A stretch of 8,241 nt of DNA from Lentisphaeria bacterium. Its GTDB lineage: Bacteria; Verrucomicrobiota; Lentisphaeria; Oligosphaerales; Oligosphaeraceae. Shown piece after piece: positions 1 through 6,589 of the stretch (positions are counted from its first letter, which is position 1; the number at the start of each line of letters is the position of its first letter). The notes below the pieces were generated by a model that saw only the letters and a program-made list of their open reading frames with translations, was not told the DNA's origin and did no database searches. A program made the position numbers and the translations under genes. The stretch is from assembly GCA_016303095.1 (NCBI GenBank), contig JAEDMH010000104.1, positions 1-8,241 on the forward strand, read 5' to 3'.

Positions 1-60
1 CACGGAGGGGAAACACGGAAGCCACGGAACGCCCGGCAAGCCGGGCGGCACGGAGACCAC
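1..60. repeat. Left composite repeat: cacgga pieces and GC hairpin
   Basis: Degenerate CACGGA units fill 1-30 and 48-60. They surround a perfect 7-bp hairpin, GCCCGGC (31-37) and GCCGGGC (40-46), around AA. The order of modules matches 8025-8070, in the same orientation. Confidence 0.75.
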
Positions 61-65
61 AGAGG

Positions 66-122
66 GGGCAGAGCCTGCTGCGCATGCTCCGCCCTGGGTT
101 CTTTTTGGGGGAAAGTCCTAGA
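66..122. repeat. Imperfect palindrome plus conserved tail, left copy
   Basis: The palindrome at 66-94 has the same arms as the right copy (GGGCAGAGCCTGC / GCATGCTCCGCCC) but loop TGC instead of TATC. The tail 100-122 is identical to 8111-8133. Direct comparison of the two window ends establishes this as a dispersed repeat. Confidence 0.88.
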
Positions 123-178
123 TTCTCTAGATCCTCTAGATTCTCTAGATCCTCTAGATTTCTCTAGAACCTCTAGAT
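117..178. repeat. CTAG-rich tandem array, left copy
   Basis: CTAG at 118, 127, 136, 145, 154, 164 and 173, a 9-bp period with one 10-bp step. The units alternate CTAGATTCT and CTAGATCCT, giving an 18-bp higher-order unit repeated twice. The last copy overlaps the 3' end of mreD and provides its TAG stop. Confidence 0.93.
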
Positions 179-775
179 TTCTCCCCGTCGTTTGCGGGGG
201 GAGTGGGCGGAGAAGCGGTCAAGGATCCAGGAGAGTGCGGGCAGATATCCGAAAGCGGCCAGGAGAGTGCCCATTCCCAGAGCGCCTGGGGCCTGCTTCC
301 ATGTGCCGCACAAGGCGATTTCCGCCAGAGCAAAGAGGAGATGGGCCGTCCCCCCCGCCAGAGCGGCGGCATGCCATCCCCGGGGATTTTGCGGAAAAAG
401 GGGATGGGAGGCCAACACCGCCACAGTGCCGGTGGAGAGGCACAAGGTCAGCGAATGGACTCCCAGGGGAAGAGCGACGCTGCCATCCCAAAGGATCCCC
501 GCTCCCCATGCCAGGAGCATGGGAAGGCCCATGGGAGCGCGCAGGGCGAGATAGGCCAGACACAGAGGGAGGGGATGGAGATGGAGTTCCGGGAAGAAGC
601 GTCCCGCCACCAGTTCCCACCCTAGGAAGAAGTAGAGCAGAAGCAGAAATCCGACCTTGCGCAGTCCTCCCCACAGACATCCGGAACGTCCCGTCAGGCT
701 CTGACGGATCGCCTGAGGATGGAGGGTCACCGACACCTCCAGCAGAGCATGGTTCTGAGAATCGGTGAGTTTCAT
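173..775 (-). CDS. mreD: Rod shape-determining protein MreD (probable)
   Basis: A 200-residue, very hydrophobic protein directly downstream of mreC, starting 7 bp after its stop. MreD is the small integral membrane partner of MreC in the elongasome that guides side-wall peptidoglycan synthesis. Hydrophobic stretches lie at about residues 40-56, 68-95, 101-122, 135-155 and 166-184. The segment around 91-112 (GILWDGSVALPLGVHSL) has the G-x-L-x-D ... PLG-x-H/N pattern typical of MreD. The ATG at 775 is used because the next in-frame Met is residue 82. The hydrophilic N-terminus of about 38 residues is rather long for the family. The end is odd: the TAG stop and the last isoleucine codon come from the CTCTAGAT-type repeat array at 117-178, so the original C-terminus may have been altered by repeat invasion. 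Sequence similarity in MreD is always weak; the call rests strongly on the mreC neighbour. Confidence 0.82.
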   Translation of the reverse strand: MKLTDSQNHALLEVSVTLHPQAIRQSLTGRSGCLWGGLRKVGFLLLLYFFLGWELVAGRFFPELHLHPLPLCLAYLALRAPMGLPMLLAWGAGILWDGSVALPLGVHSLTLCLSTGTVAVLASHPLFPQNPRGWHAAALAGGTAHLLFALAEIALCGTWKQAPGALGMGTLLAAFGYLPALSWILDRFSAHSPRKRRGEI

Positions 776-782
776 GCCCGCC

Positions 783-1643
783 CTACCGCTTGCCCCGGAT
801 GGCCACCATCACATATTGGATGCCCAGAAAGTCCTTCACCCCAGGAAGGACGGCATAAACGGGGGAATCGTCAGGCGCCCGATCCTTTCCTTGAATCACG
901 CCCACAGGCAAGCCAGGCTGCATGGCCTCGTTCCCCAGATCCGTGGTGTAGAGCCACTCCCCAAATCCCAGGGAGTCGAAAGACTCTCCCATGGTGCCCG
1001 TCAAAACCAGCCCTCCCTCCCGATTTTCAAGAATGCCGCTGGTCTTCCGCAAAGTCGCCTCTCCTGGAAGAGTGAAATCCCTGGCGCACAGCAATTTGAC
1101 AACACACTGACGGGCCATGGCCTGAATCACCACCCCCACGACGCCATCCACGGAAAGGACAGCTTGCCCCTCCTGGATTCCATCCGAGGCGCCACGGTCC
1201 AATAGAAAAGTATTCAACTTTCCTAGAAACAGTCCCCGTCCCGTCACTTCCGCCACCACGAGGGAATAGTCTTTCGGTTGCTTGTAGTGGCGCAAAAGTC
1301 GTTGCAGCTGGAGATTTTCCAAGCGCAGCCCCTCCTGTTGCGCCTGGGCCTGGGACAGTCCAATCCGGGCCTGAGTCAACTCCACCAGCAGGGCATTTCG
1401 CTCCTCCAGGGTCATGTTCTCCGGCAATCCCCCCAACGCCTCCCGGGTGATGCGCTGTCCCATCGCCTGGAGTTCCTGGGCAGGCTGAGTCAAGAGCATT
1501 CCGGTGTGGAGAAGTCTTCGAGCGGTTCCCGCGGGGAGAAGAAAGAGAGCGCCGGCGCAAAGCAGGAAAGAGAGGAGAGTCAGGAGCCGTGACGTCAGGT
1601 TTCCCTGGGAGCGGGGAGAAAGTTTTTCCTCAGGCGAAGTCAT
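783..1643 (-). CDS. mreC: Rod shape-determining protein MreC
   Basis: A 286-residue protein with bitopic MreC architecture: a short cytoplasmic N-terminus, one membrane segment at about 19-37, a helical coiled-coil-prone region at about 80-118 rich in Leu, Gln and Glu, and then the periplasmic beta domain from about 127. Recognisable motifs are VVAEVTGR (129-136), LNTFLLDRGASDGI (143-156; families usually read 'i.i.kGs.dGv..g') and VLSVDGVVGVV (162-172). MreC scaffolds the MreBCD/PBP2 elongasome on the periplasmic side of the inner membrane. The ATG at 1643 overlaps the 3' end of the HPr gene by 14 bp, so translational coupling is likely; the ribosome-binding site is weak (GGGA). The stop is TAG at 783. 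No mreB is in the window; it may lie elsewhere. Confidence 0.93.
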   Translation of the reverse strand: MTSPEEKLSPRSQGNLTSRLLTLLSFLLCAGALFLLPAGTARRLLHTGMLLTQPAQELQAMGQRITREALGGLPENMTLEERNALLVELTQARIGLSQAQAQQEGLRLENLQLQRLLRHYKQPKDYSLVVAEVTGRGLFLGKLNTFLLDRGASDGIQEGQAVLSVDGVVGVVIQAMARQCVVKLLCARDFTLPGEATLRKTSGILENREGGLVLTGTMGESFDSLGFGEWLYTTDLGNEAMQPGLPVGVIQGKDRAPDDSPVYAVLPGVKDFLGIQYVMVAIRGKR

Positions 1644-1902
1644 AGTGTTTTCCCAAGAGTTCCGCCAATTCCGTCAGCTTTTCCTCTTCGGCTTCTCCCT
1701 CGACCCGCAGGGTCACCACATCTCCCCGTCGGAGGGAGAGCCCCATAATGGAAAGGGGCGAGGCGGTAATGGGGGAGGCCTTTCCTTGGGGGGAGACCAC
1801 CCAGGCCCGTCCGGAATAGCCCTTCAAGGAGGCCGCAATCACCCCGCTGGGACGCAGATGAATCCCCCGGGCATTCTCAATCATGACAATCTTTTCCTTC
1901 AT
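1630..1902 (-). CDS. HPr family phosphocarrier protein
   Basis: A 90-residue protein of normal HPr length. HPr accepts a phosphate from enzyme I on His15 and passes it to EIIA proteins of the PTS, or acts as a regulator when phosphorylated on Ser46. From the ATG at 1902 the motif GIHLRPSG puts the histidine exactly at residue 15 with Arg at 17; the usual Ala after His is Leu here. The Ser46 region reads TASPLSIMGLSL (46-57). A gapless alignment through the following RRGD pairs Ser48 with Ser46, while the SIMG string would favour Ser51, so the regulatory serine is uncertain. Two other starts are possible: ATG at 1932 (+10 residues, GGAGG 4 nt upstream) and ATG at 1884. The 1902 start also has GGAGG, only 3 nt away, and is preferred because of the His15 register. 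No ptsI or EII gene is nearby, so the role may be regulatory rather than sugar uptake. Its end overlaps mreC by 14 bp. Confidence 0.88.
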   Translation of the reverse strand: MKEKIVMIENARGIHLRPSGVIAASLKGYSGRAWVVSPQGKASPITASPLSIMGLSLRRGDVVTLRVEGEAEEEKLTELAELLGKHYDFA

Positions 1903-1977
1903 GTTCCTCCATGATGCCACGGACACCCTCATCGCTCCTCCCCTCCCCCCATGGCAAGGGGAAGGAAAAGGGAAGAC

Positions 1978-3639
1978 TCACACGGAAGGGGACACCCCTT
2001 CCCGAATCCAGCGGGTCAAGGCCTGTCCCGGATCCTCCACATCCTCCCTCTCCAGGAAAAACTCCCGGCATCCCGGATGGTTCTTTTCCACCAAAGGCAA
2101 TCCATAGGAGAAATCCCGGAAATGCCCCTCGCAGAATCCGCCCACGGACTTTCCCGCCTGGGCAGCCAACTCCCCCAGGCGTTCCTTGGCCTCCGGGGAG
2201 AAGCGGAGAGCATAGCCGGATTTTTCCTGGAAGCGTTGGACAAAGGCATCCACTTCGGGGGAGGCCAAATGGCGGAGCTTCTGGGCGTTGGCCTGAATCA
2301 ATTCCTCCAAGACCTGTCGAGGATGCTCCATCATGGCTCGGGTGAGATGCAGTTCCGACACCCCGGTGCCGGGAAGCTCGAATTTGAAGTCCCGGAAAAG
2401 GCGCTCCAATACGGTCAGCAGTCCCCGGGCGCCGGTGCGTTCCGCCGCCGCCAGCCGGGCAATTTCCCCCAGGGCCTCCGGCTCCGTCGTCAGGTGAATC
2501 CCATATCCCTCCATGGCCGTCACGTATTGTTCCCAAATCCCATTCTCCGCCGTGGTGAGAATCCGCTCCAACTCCGACTCCCCCAGCTCCTCCAAAGCCA
2601 CGCGCACGGGAAAGCGCCCCACAAACTCCGGCTCGAAGCCGTAGTTCACCAAATCCGCAGTCTGGACCTGCTGAAGCAAGGCTGAATCCCCGCTTCCCAG
2701 CGTGGACGTCTCCCGTCTCTCCTCCCCCGTCTCCTCCCCCTCCCGGGCGGCGAGAAATCCAATGGAGCCATTTCCCAGGCGACGTTTCACCAGGGCATCC
2801 AGTTTGCTGAACGCCCCCGAGACAATGAAGAGGATGAATTTGGTGGAGATGGTGGAGGGCGGGCGCTGTCCATCCCGCTGGAAACTCATCATGGCCTGCA
2901 TCTGGCCCATCATGTCGTTCTGGGCAATGAGACGCACCTCGGAATCCTCCAGCAATTTCAAGAGATTCACCTGGACACCCCGGCCGGAGACATCCTTCTG
3001 CCCATCCCCTCCCCGGCTGGCCAACTTGTCCACCTCGTCAATGTAGACAATGCCAAACTGGGCCAATTCCACATTTCCGTCCGCCGCCTTCACCAAATCC
3101 CGGACAATGTCCTCCACGTCATACCCCACATACCCCGTCTCGGAGAACTTGGTGGCGTCCGCTTTGACAAAAGGAACCCCCACCAGGCGAGCGATGCAGC
3201 GCATGAGATAGGTCTTCCCCACCCCTGTGGGGCCCATCATCAGCACATTGGACTTGGGATAGTCCCGCCTGGCCATCTCCGGATCCTCCAGACAGCGGCG
3301 TGCATGGTTGTAGTGGTCGCACACCGCCGTGGCCAGGACCTTCTTCGCCTCGTCCTGACTGATCACATACCGGTTCAGGTCGTCCCGAATCTCCCTGGGT
3401 CTCAAGGAGAAGTTACGCACCACATCCAAGGGGGAAGCCTGGGAGGCTCGCTTCTTCTCTTCCCCGCTCTCCTCTCCTGCCGCGCTTCGCTCCATGCGGA
3501 TGGACCCCAGGGGAATCCCCCCCAGACGATCCATCAATTCCCGCAACTCCTTCCAAGGATCTCGGGGAGACCGGGATTTCTCGGTCTGCTCCTCTTCCGG
3601 GCGCCGCTCCTGCCCGTCCTCGCTCCTCTCGTCCTTCAT
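1978..3639 (-). CDS. ClpX-like AAA+ unfoldase lacking the N-terminal zinc-binding domain
   Basis: A 553-residue AAA+ protein of the HslU/ClpX family. ClpX unfolds tagged proteins and feeds them to the ClpP protease in the cytoplasm. Visible motifs: Walker A GPTGVGKT (136-143), pore loop GYVG (169-172), Walker B IVYIDEVDK (197-205), sensor-1-like strand FILFIVSGAF (268-277), the ClpP-docking loop IGF (293-295), arginine finger in PEFVGRFP (Arg342), and sensor 2 TGARG (402-406). Unlike ClpX (about 420 aa, C4 zinc finger first), the first 60 or so residues are charged and Cys-free. The RKH loop is replaced by a Met-rich segment (NDMMGQMQAMM, about 241-251), and there is an extra C-terminal region of about 100 residues (454-553). 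ATG 3639 has AAGGA 11 nt upstream; an in-frame TTG at 3696 would add 19 residues but lies in the loop of a hairpin. It follows tolB by 99 bp and precedes the HPr gene by 75 bp. I infer ATPase and unfoldase function; ClpP partnership is only suggested by the IGF loop. Confidence 0.88.
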   Translation of the reverse strand: MKDERSEDGQERRPEEEQTEKSRSPRDPWKELRELMDRLGGIPLGSIRMERSAAGEESGEEKKRASQASPLDVVRNFSLRPREIRDDLNRYVISQDEAKKVLATAVCDHYNHARRCLEDPEMARRDYPKSNVLMMGPTGVGKTYLMRCIARLVGVPFVKADATKFSETGYVGYDVEDIVRDLVKAADGNVELAQFGIVYIDEVDKLASRGGDGQKDVSGRGVQVNLLKLLEDSEVRLIAQNDMMGQMQAMMSFQRDGQRPPSTISTKFILFIVSGAFSKLDALVKRRLGNGSIGFLAAREGEETGEERRETSTLGSGDSALLQQVQTADLVNYGFEPEFVGRFPVRVALEELGESELERILTTAENGIWEQYVTAMEGYGIHLTTEPEALGEIARLAAAERTGARGLLTVLERLFRDFKFELPGTGVSELHLTRAMMEHPRQVLEELIQANAQKLRHLASPEVDAFVQRFQEKSGYALRFSPEAKERLGELAAQAGKSVGGFCEGHFRDFSYGLPLVEKNHPGCREFFLEREDVEDPGQALTRWIREGVSPSV

Positions 3640-3676
3640 TCTCGTCGTCTTCCTTGATGCATGCCTTCTGGAGAAG

Positions 3677-3712
3677 GGGGAAGGGGCGGCGTCCAACGCC
3701 TGTCCCCTCCCC
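3677..3712 (-). other. GC-rich hairpin between tolB and the ClpX-like gene
   Basis: Nested inverted repeat in the 99-bp gap: GGGGA (3677-3681) pairs with TCCCC (3708-3712), GGGG (3683-3686) with CCCC (3704-3707), and GGCGT (3688-3692) with ACGCC (3696-3700), leaving a 3-nt loop and small bulges. On the transcribed (minus) strand no T-run follows, so it is not a standard terminator. It may be an mRNA processing or stability element or a weak attenuator between the two genes. The alternative TTG start of the downstream gene would fall at the loop-stem junction. Confidence 0.5.
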
Positions 3713-3738
3713 GGCTTCGGGTACGATGTCCCGGCGTG

Positions 3739-4953
3739 TCAGCGGGCGGGGGCCCAGGCGGGGAGGGAGAGTCTCGCCCCCTTGGTCAGAGCCTGAAAAG
3801 TATGGAGCTGGGAATCCACCACATACAGATCCTGGGAGCCGCCAGTGGCCCGGGTGCAGACGATATGTCGTCCATCGGGGGCCCAGCTGGGGGCCTCCCA
3901 CTGTCCCGCCGCTTCGGTGACAATCTCGGGCTCTTCTTCGGGATGGGCCGGATCCAGCACCGCCACCACATACTGCCCCCCCACCCGGGTGGAAAAGCAG
4001 ATCTTGCCGCTGCGGGGGGACCAGTCCGGGGAGACGCACTCCGCCCCTCCCCGGGTGAGACGCCGAGCCTTGCTTCCCGTCAGGGAGCGGAGATAGAGCT
4101 GGGGGCGTCCCGGCTGATCCGAGACATAGCACACCTGGGTGCCGTCCGGGCTGAAGACAGGAGAGGATTCCACCCCATCGTCCTCTGTCAACCGACTCCG
4201 GGTGCCCGTGGAGAGGTCCAGGAGATAGAGATCCACCTGTTTTCCCAGGGAGAGAGGCAAGACCACCTTCCGTCCATCGGGGGAGAGATCGGCGGAGGCA
4301 TTCAATCCCCGGGAGTTGGAGATGATGCGCTGTCGTTTGTTGCCCAGATCCATCAGGAGGATCTGGAGGGCGCTTCCCTGATTGAGAGTATACACCAGGG
4401 CGCCGGCATGCCCCCAAGAGGGTTCTGTGGAGATGGCGCCATTGTGGGTCAACCGGGTCTGGGCGCTGCCATCGATACGGCAGGTGTAAAGCTCCTTCCG
4501 CCCCTTGGAATCGGTGACCACATAGGCGATGGGACGGGTGCAAAGCGCCGGCACCCCAAAGAGTTCCCGCAGGAGGGCGTCCGTGACCTTGGCCGCCCCT
4601 TCATTCCAGTCCTCCCCCCTGCCCTCCAGCTGAAGCACCCTCTCCTCTCCGGCCACCCGAACCGAGAGGGAATATCCATAGGCGTTCCCATGCACGGAAA
4701 GTTGAATCTGCCCCCGCTCCCCCATCCCCTCGGGGAGCACCTGGAACCAGTCGCACCGGGTCAGCATGGTCTCCAGCACCTTGGCTCCCTGGGGATCGCC
4801 CGTGTATTTCACCATGCCCAGGGTGGGGTTTCCCTGAACCACCTTGGTCACCGACCCCACGGGACGCTGCTGCTGCCCCAGGAGCAGACAGGGCATGAAT
4901 CCCCACACCAGCAGGGCAAAGCCCCTAAAAAACATAGACACGAATCGCTCCAT
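3739..4953 (-). CDS. tolB: TolB-like periplasmic beta-propeller protein
   Basis: A 404-residue protein close to the usual TolB length (about 430). TolB works in the periplasm with the TolA/Q/R complex and the lipoprotein Pal, keeping the outer membrane tied to the wall and constricting it at division. A signal peptide is visible: a short basic start, a hydrophobic core at about 7-25 and a likely cleavage near the LLLG-QQQ junction; there is no lipobox. Residues about 27-135 fit the TolB N-terminal domain. The rest holds PD40-type propeller blades with repeated D/W-SPDG or WAPDG motifs: LSPDGRKV (223-230), FSPDGTQV (267-274), WSPRSGKI (311-318) and WAPDGRHI (357-364), ending at PAWAPAR. The ATG at 4953 is chosen because AGGGA sits 7 nt upstream; an in-frame TTG at 4968 is less likely. 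No pal or tolQRA is in the window, so another TolB-like propeller role cannot be excluded. The stop is TGA at 3739. Confidence 0.86.
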   Translation of the reverse strand: MERFVSMFFRGFALLVWGFMPCLLLGQQQRPVGSVTKVVQGNPTLGMVKYTGDPQGAKVLETMLTRCDWFQVLPEGMGERGQIQLSVHGNAYGYSLSVRVAGEERVLQLEGRGEDWNEGAAKVTDALLRELFGVPALCTRPIAYVVTDSKGRKELYTCRIDGSAQTRLTHNGAISTEPSWGHAGALVYTLNQGSALQILLMDLGNKRQRIISNSRGLNASADLSPDGRKVVLPLSLGKQVDLYLLDLSTGTRSRLTEDDGVESSPVFSPDGTQVCYVSDQPGRPQLYLRSLTGSKARRLTRGGAECVSPDWSPRSGKICFSTRVGGQYVVAVLDPAHPEEEPEIVTEAAGQWEAPSWAPDGRHIVCTRATGGSQDLYVVDSQLHTFQALTKGARLSLPAWAPAR

Positions 4954-4960
4954 CGGCTCT

Positions 4961-4965
4961 TCCCT
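4961..4965 (-). promoter_or_regulatory. Ribosome binding site deciding the tolB start
   Basis: AGGGA on the minus strand, 7 nt upstream of the ATG at 4953. It favours that ATG over the TTG at 4968, which would place this motif inside the coding region. Confidence 0.55.
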
Positions 4966-5031
4966 CAATGTGTTGTCTTACCTCCCTCTACCACGGAACA
5001 GCCCCCCCCTCCCCCAAGGGCGGAAGGCAAA

Positions 5032-5054
5032 CCGGAGCCCGCAAAGGACTCCGG
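5032..5054 (-). other. Short hairpin in the frr-tolB gap
   Basis: CCGGAG (5032-5037) pairs with CTCCGG (5049-5054) around an 11-nt loop, about 40 nt after the frr stop codon. On the minus strand only TTT follows, so it is at best a weak terminator. The 140-bp frr-tolB gap (4954-5093) shows no convincing promoter. Confidence 0.35.
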
Positions 5055-5093
5055 CACGGGCAAAAGGGACGGTTTTCTCCCCCAGAGGAGGGC

Positions 5094-5657
5094 TTACACC
5101 GCCATGAGTTCCTGCTGCTTGTCCGCCAGGACGGCATCCACCTTCTCAATCATCTTGTCCGTCAGCTTCTGGATCTTCTCCGTCTGGCTCTTCTGCTCAT
5201 CCTCGGTAATCTCGGACTTTTTCTTGGCCTCCTTGATGGCCTCGTTGGCATCCCGGCGGGCGTTCCGAATCTCCACTCTGGCTTCCTCGGCGTACTTCTT
5301 CACCTGCTTGGTCATCTCATTGCGGCGCTCCTCGGAAAGTTCCGGGATGGGCAGACGAATCACCTTGCCATCGGTCACGGGGGTGATCCCCAGTCCACTG
5401 GCCTGGATGGCCTTCTGGATGGCATTCACCGCATTGATGTCCCAGGGCTGGATCTTCAGGAGACGAGGTTCGGGAGCACTGATGGCCGCGATGTCCTTCA
5501 AGCGGGTCTGAGCGCCATAGTAATCCACCATCACTCCCTCCACCAGGGCGGGAGAGGCCTTTCCCGTACGGACGGAGTCGAAGCGGCGCTTCAGGGCGTC
5601 CACGGTGTTGAGCATGGCCAATTCGGTATTTTCATGGATTTCTTCTGCGGTAGGCAT
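5094..5657 (-). CDS. frr: Ribosome recycling factor
   Basis: A 187-residue protein, the usual length for RRF (E. coli 185). With EF-G, RRF splits the post-termination ribosome so it can be reused. Family signatures are clear: SVRTGKASPALVEG (28-41), VDYYGAQTRLKDIA (44-57), RLPIPELSEERR (101-112), and RNARRDAN (131-138), which covers the region of the essential Arg132 of the E. coli protein. The C-terminus KLTDKMIEKVDAVLADKQQELM (164-185) matches the last long helix of domain I. The ATG at 5657 matches the family N-terminus and has AGGAG upstream with a longish 12-nt spacer; the frame stays open upstream to an ATG at 5720, but those 21 residues have no RRF character. It lies downstream of pyrH, a very widespread order in bacteria, although the 215-bp gap is larger than usual. 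Confidence 0.97.
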   Translation of the reverse strand: MPTAEEIHENTELAMLNTVDALKRRFDSVRTGKASPALVEGVMVDYYGAQTRLKDIAAISAPEPRLLKIQPWDINAVNAIQKAIQASGLGITPVTDGKVIRLPIPELSEERRNEMTKQVKKYAEEARVEIRNARRDANEAIKEAKKKSEITEDEQKSQTEKIQKLTDKMIEKVDAVLADKQQELMAV

Positions 5658-5804
5658 AAGGGGTATCTTCTCCTTTCTTGCTGAGGTTGGATTCGTTGTA
5701 AGGAATGAAGGTTTGCACAAGCTGTGATGGTCATGAAGAGAGGAAAGCCGTCAAAGGCCTCACCTCCTCCCCCTCCCGAAACGCCTTCGCCTCACCATGG
5801 CACA

Positions 5805-5830
5805 GGCCTCCGGGAAACCCTTCCCAGGCC
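5805..5830 (-). other. Bulged hairpin in the pyrH-frr gap
   Basis: GGCCT (5805-5809) pairs with AGGCC (5826-5830), and GGGAA (5812-5816) with TTCCC (5821-5825), with a 2-nt bulge and a 4-nt loop: ten pairs in all, 43 nt after the pyrH stop. No T-run follows on the minus strand. It could slow or process the pyrH-frr transcript; no function is shown by sequence alone. The rest of the 215-bp gap is purine-rich on the minus strand and holds no supportable gene. Confidence 0.4.
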
Positions 5831-5872
5831 ACCCCCGGTTCTCCCAGGGACAGTCCTCCCGCCGGGAAAAGG

Positions 5873-6589
5873 CTACTCTGTGACCAAAGTGCCATGCTGG
5901 AAGTTCCCGGAGAGAATCTCCCGGAGAACCCCCTCCTGACCAGCCTTGAAGACCACCATGGGCAGATGGTTTTCCTGGCACAGGGCAAAGGCGTTGGCGT
6001 CCATGACCTTCAAGTGGAGGGCCAAGGCCTTGTCATAGGAGAGTTTGGGGAAGCGAACCGCCTCAGGATGGAGGACGGGATCGGCGTCATAGATGCCATC
6101 CACCTTGGTGGCCTTAAAGACGGCCTGGGCCCGGATTTCCAGAGCCCGGAGAGCCGCCGTGGTGTCGGTGGAGAAGAAGGGGTGGCCGGTGCCTGCGGCG
6201 AAGAGAACCACGGTTCCCTGGGAGAGGAGGCGTTCCGCCTCCCGGTAGTCAAAGGGAGGCAGCACCCCGGCAATGGGGAGGGCGGACTGGATTTCCGCAG
6301 GCAGGGAGAGAGTCTGGAGGGCGTCTCGCATGGCCAGGGCATTCATGCAAGTGGCCAGCATGCCCATATAGTCCGCTCCCACCCGATCCATACCCTGGCG
6401 ACTCCCCGCCAGCCCCCGGAAGAGGTTTCCCGCTCCAATAATCACAGCGACTTGGGTGCCACAGGCAATGGCCTCCGCCACCAGGGAAGCGCTCTTGGCA
6501 ATGGCGGCGGGATCCAGCCCTCCGTGGGGGCCACCCAAGGCTTCGCCACTGATCTTCAGGAGGATACGGGAAAAATAGGGTTGGGGCAT
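5873..6589 (-). CDS. pyrH: UMP kinase (uridylate kinase)
   Basis: A 238-residue protein, normal length for bacterial PyrH. It phosphorylates UMP to UDP with ATP in pyrimidine nucleotide synthesis, as a cytoplasmic hexamer of the amino-acid kinase fold. Signatures: RILLKISGEALGG (8-20, nucleotide-binding start), VIIGAGNLFRG (49-59; most homologues read GGGN, here GAGN), DYMGMLATCMNALAMRDAL (73-91), AAGTGHPFFSTDTTAALRA (131-149, acceptor/donor binding), KATKVDGIYDADP (159-171) and KVMDANAFALCQENHLPMVVF (194-214). The ATG at 6589 matches family N-termini. No Shine-Dalgarno sequence is visible upstream of it (the preceding 20 nt on the minus strand are T/C-rich), which is unusual in this window. 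A possible -10 box lies 47 nt upstream. The stop is TAG; frr follows. Confidence 0.97.
   Translation of the reverse strand: MPQPYFSRILLKISGEALGGPHGGLDPAAIAKSASLVAEAIACGTQVAVIIGAGNLFRGLAGSRQGMDRVGADYMGMLATCMNALAMRDALQTLSLPAEIQSALPIAGVLPPFDYREAERLLSQGTVVLFAAGTGHPFFSTDTTAALRALEIRAQAVFKATKVDGIYDADPVLHPEAVRFPKLSYDKALALHLKVMDANAFALCQENHLPMVVFKAGQEGVLREILSGNFQHGTLVTE

Noticed and set aside
192..768. Several plus-strand frames opposite mreD
   Set aside because: They are antisense to a conserved gene, with Arg/Pro/Gly-rich composition and no recognisable domain.
3413..4543. 376-codon minus-strand frame overlapping tolB and the ClpX-like gene
   Set aside because: It is in another frame of tolB and the AAA gene; the composition is low-complexity Gly/Arg/Pro and both real genes have family motifs.
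3661..5511. Long plus-strand open frame (616 codons) opposite tolB and frr
   Set aside because: It lies antisense to two recognisable genes, has Pro/Gly/His-rich composition typical of a high-GC shadow frame, and no domain is visible.
5731..5988. 85-codon minus-strand frame spanning the end of pyrH and the pyrH-frr gap
   Set aside because: Most of it overlaps pyrH in another frame, and the end in the gap has no recognisable feature despite a purine-rich SD-like tract.
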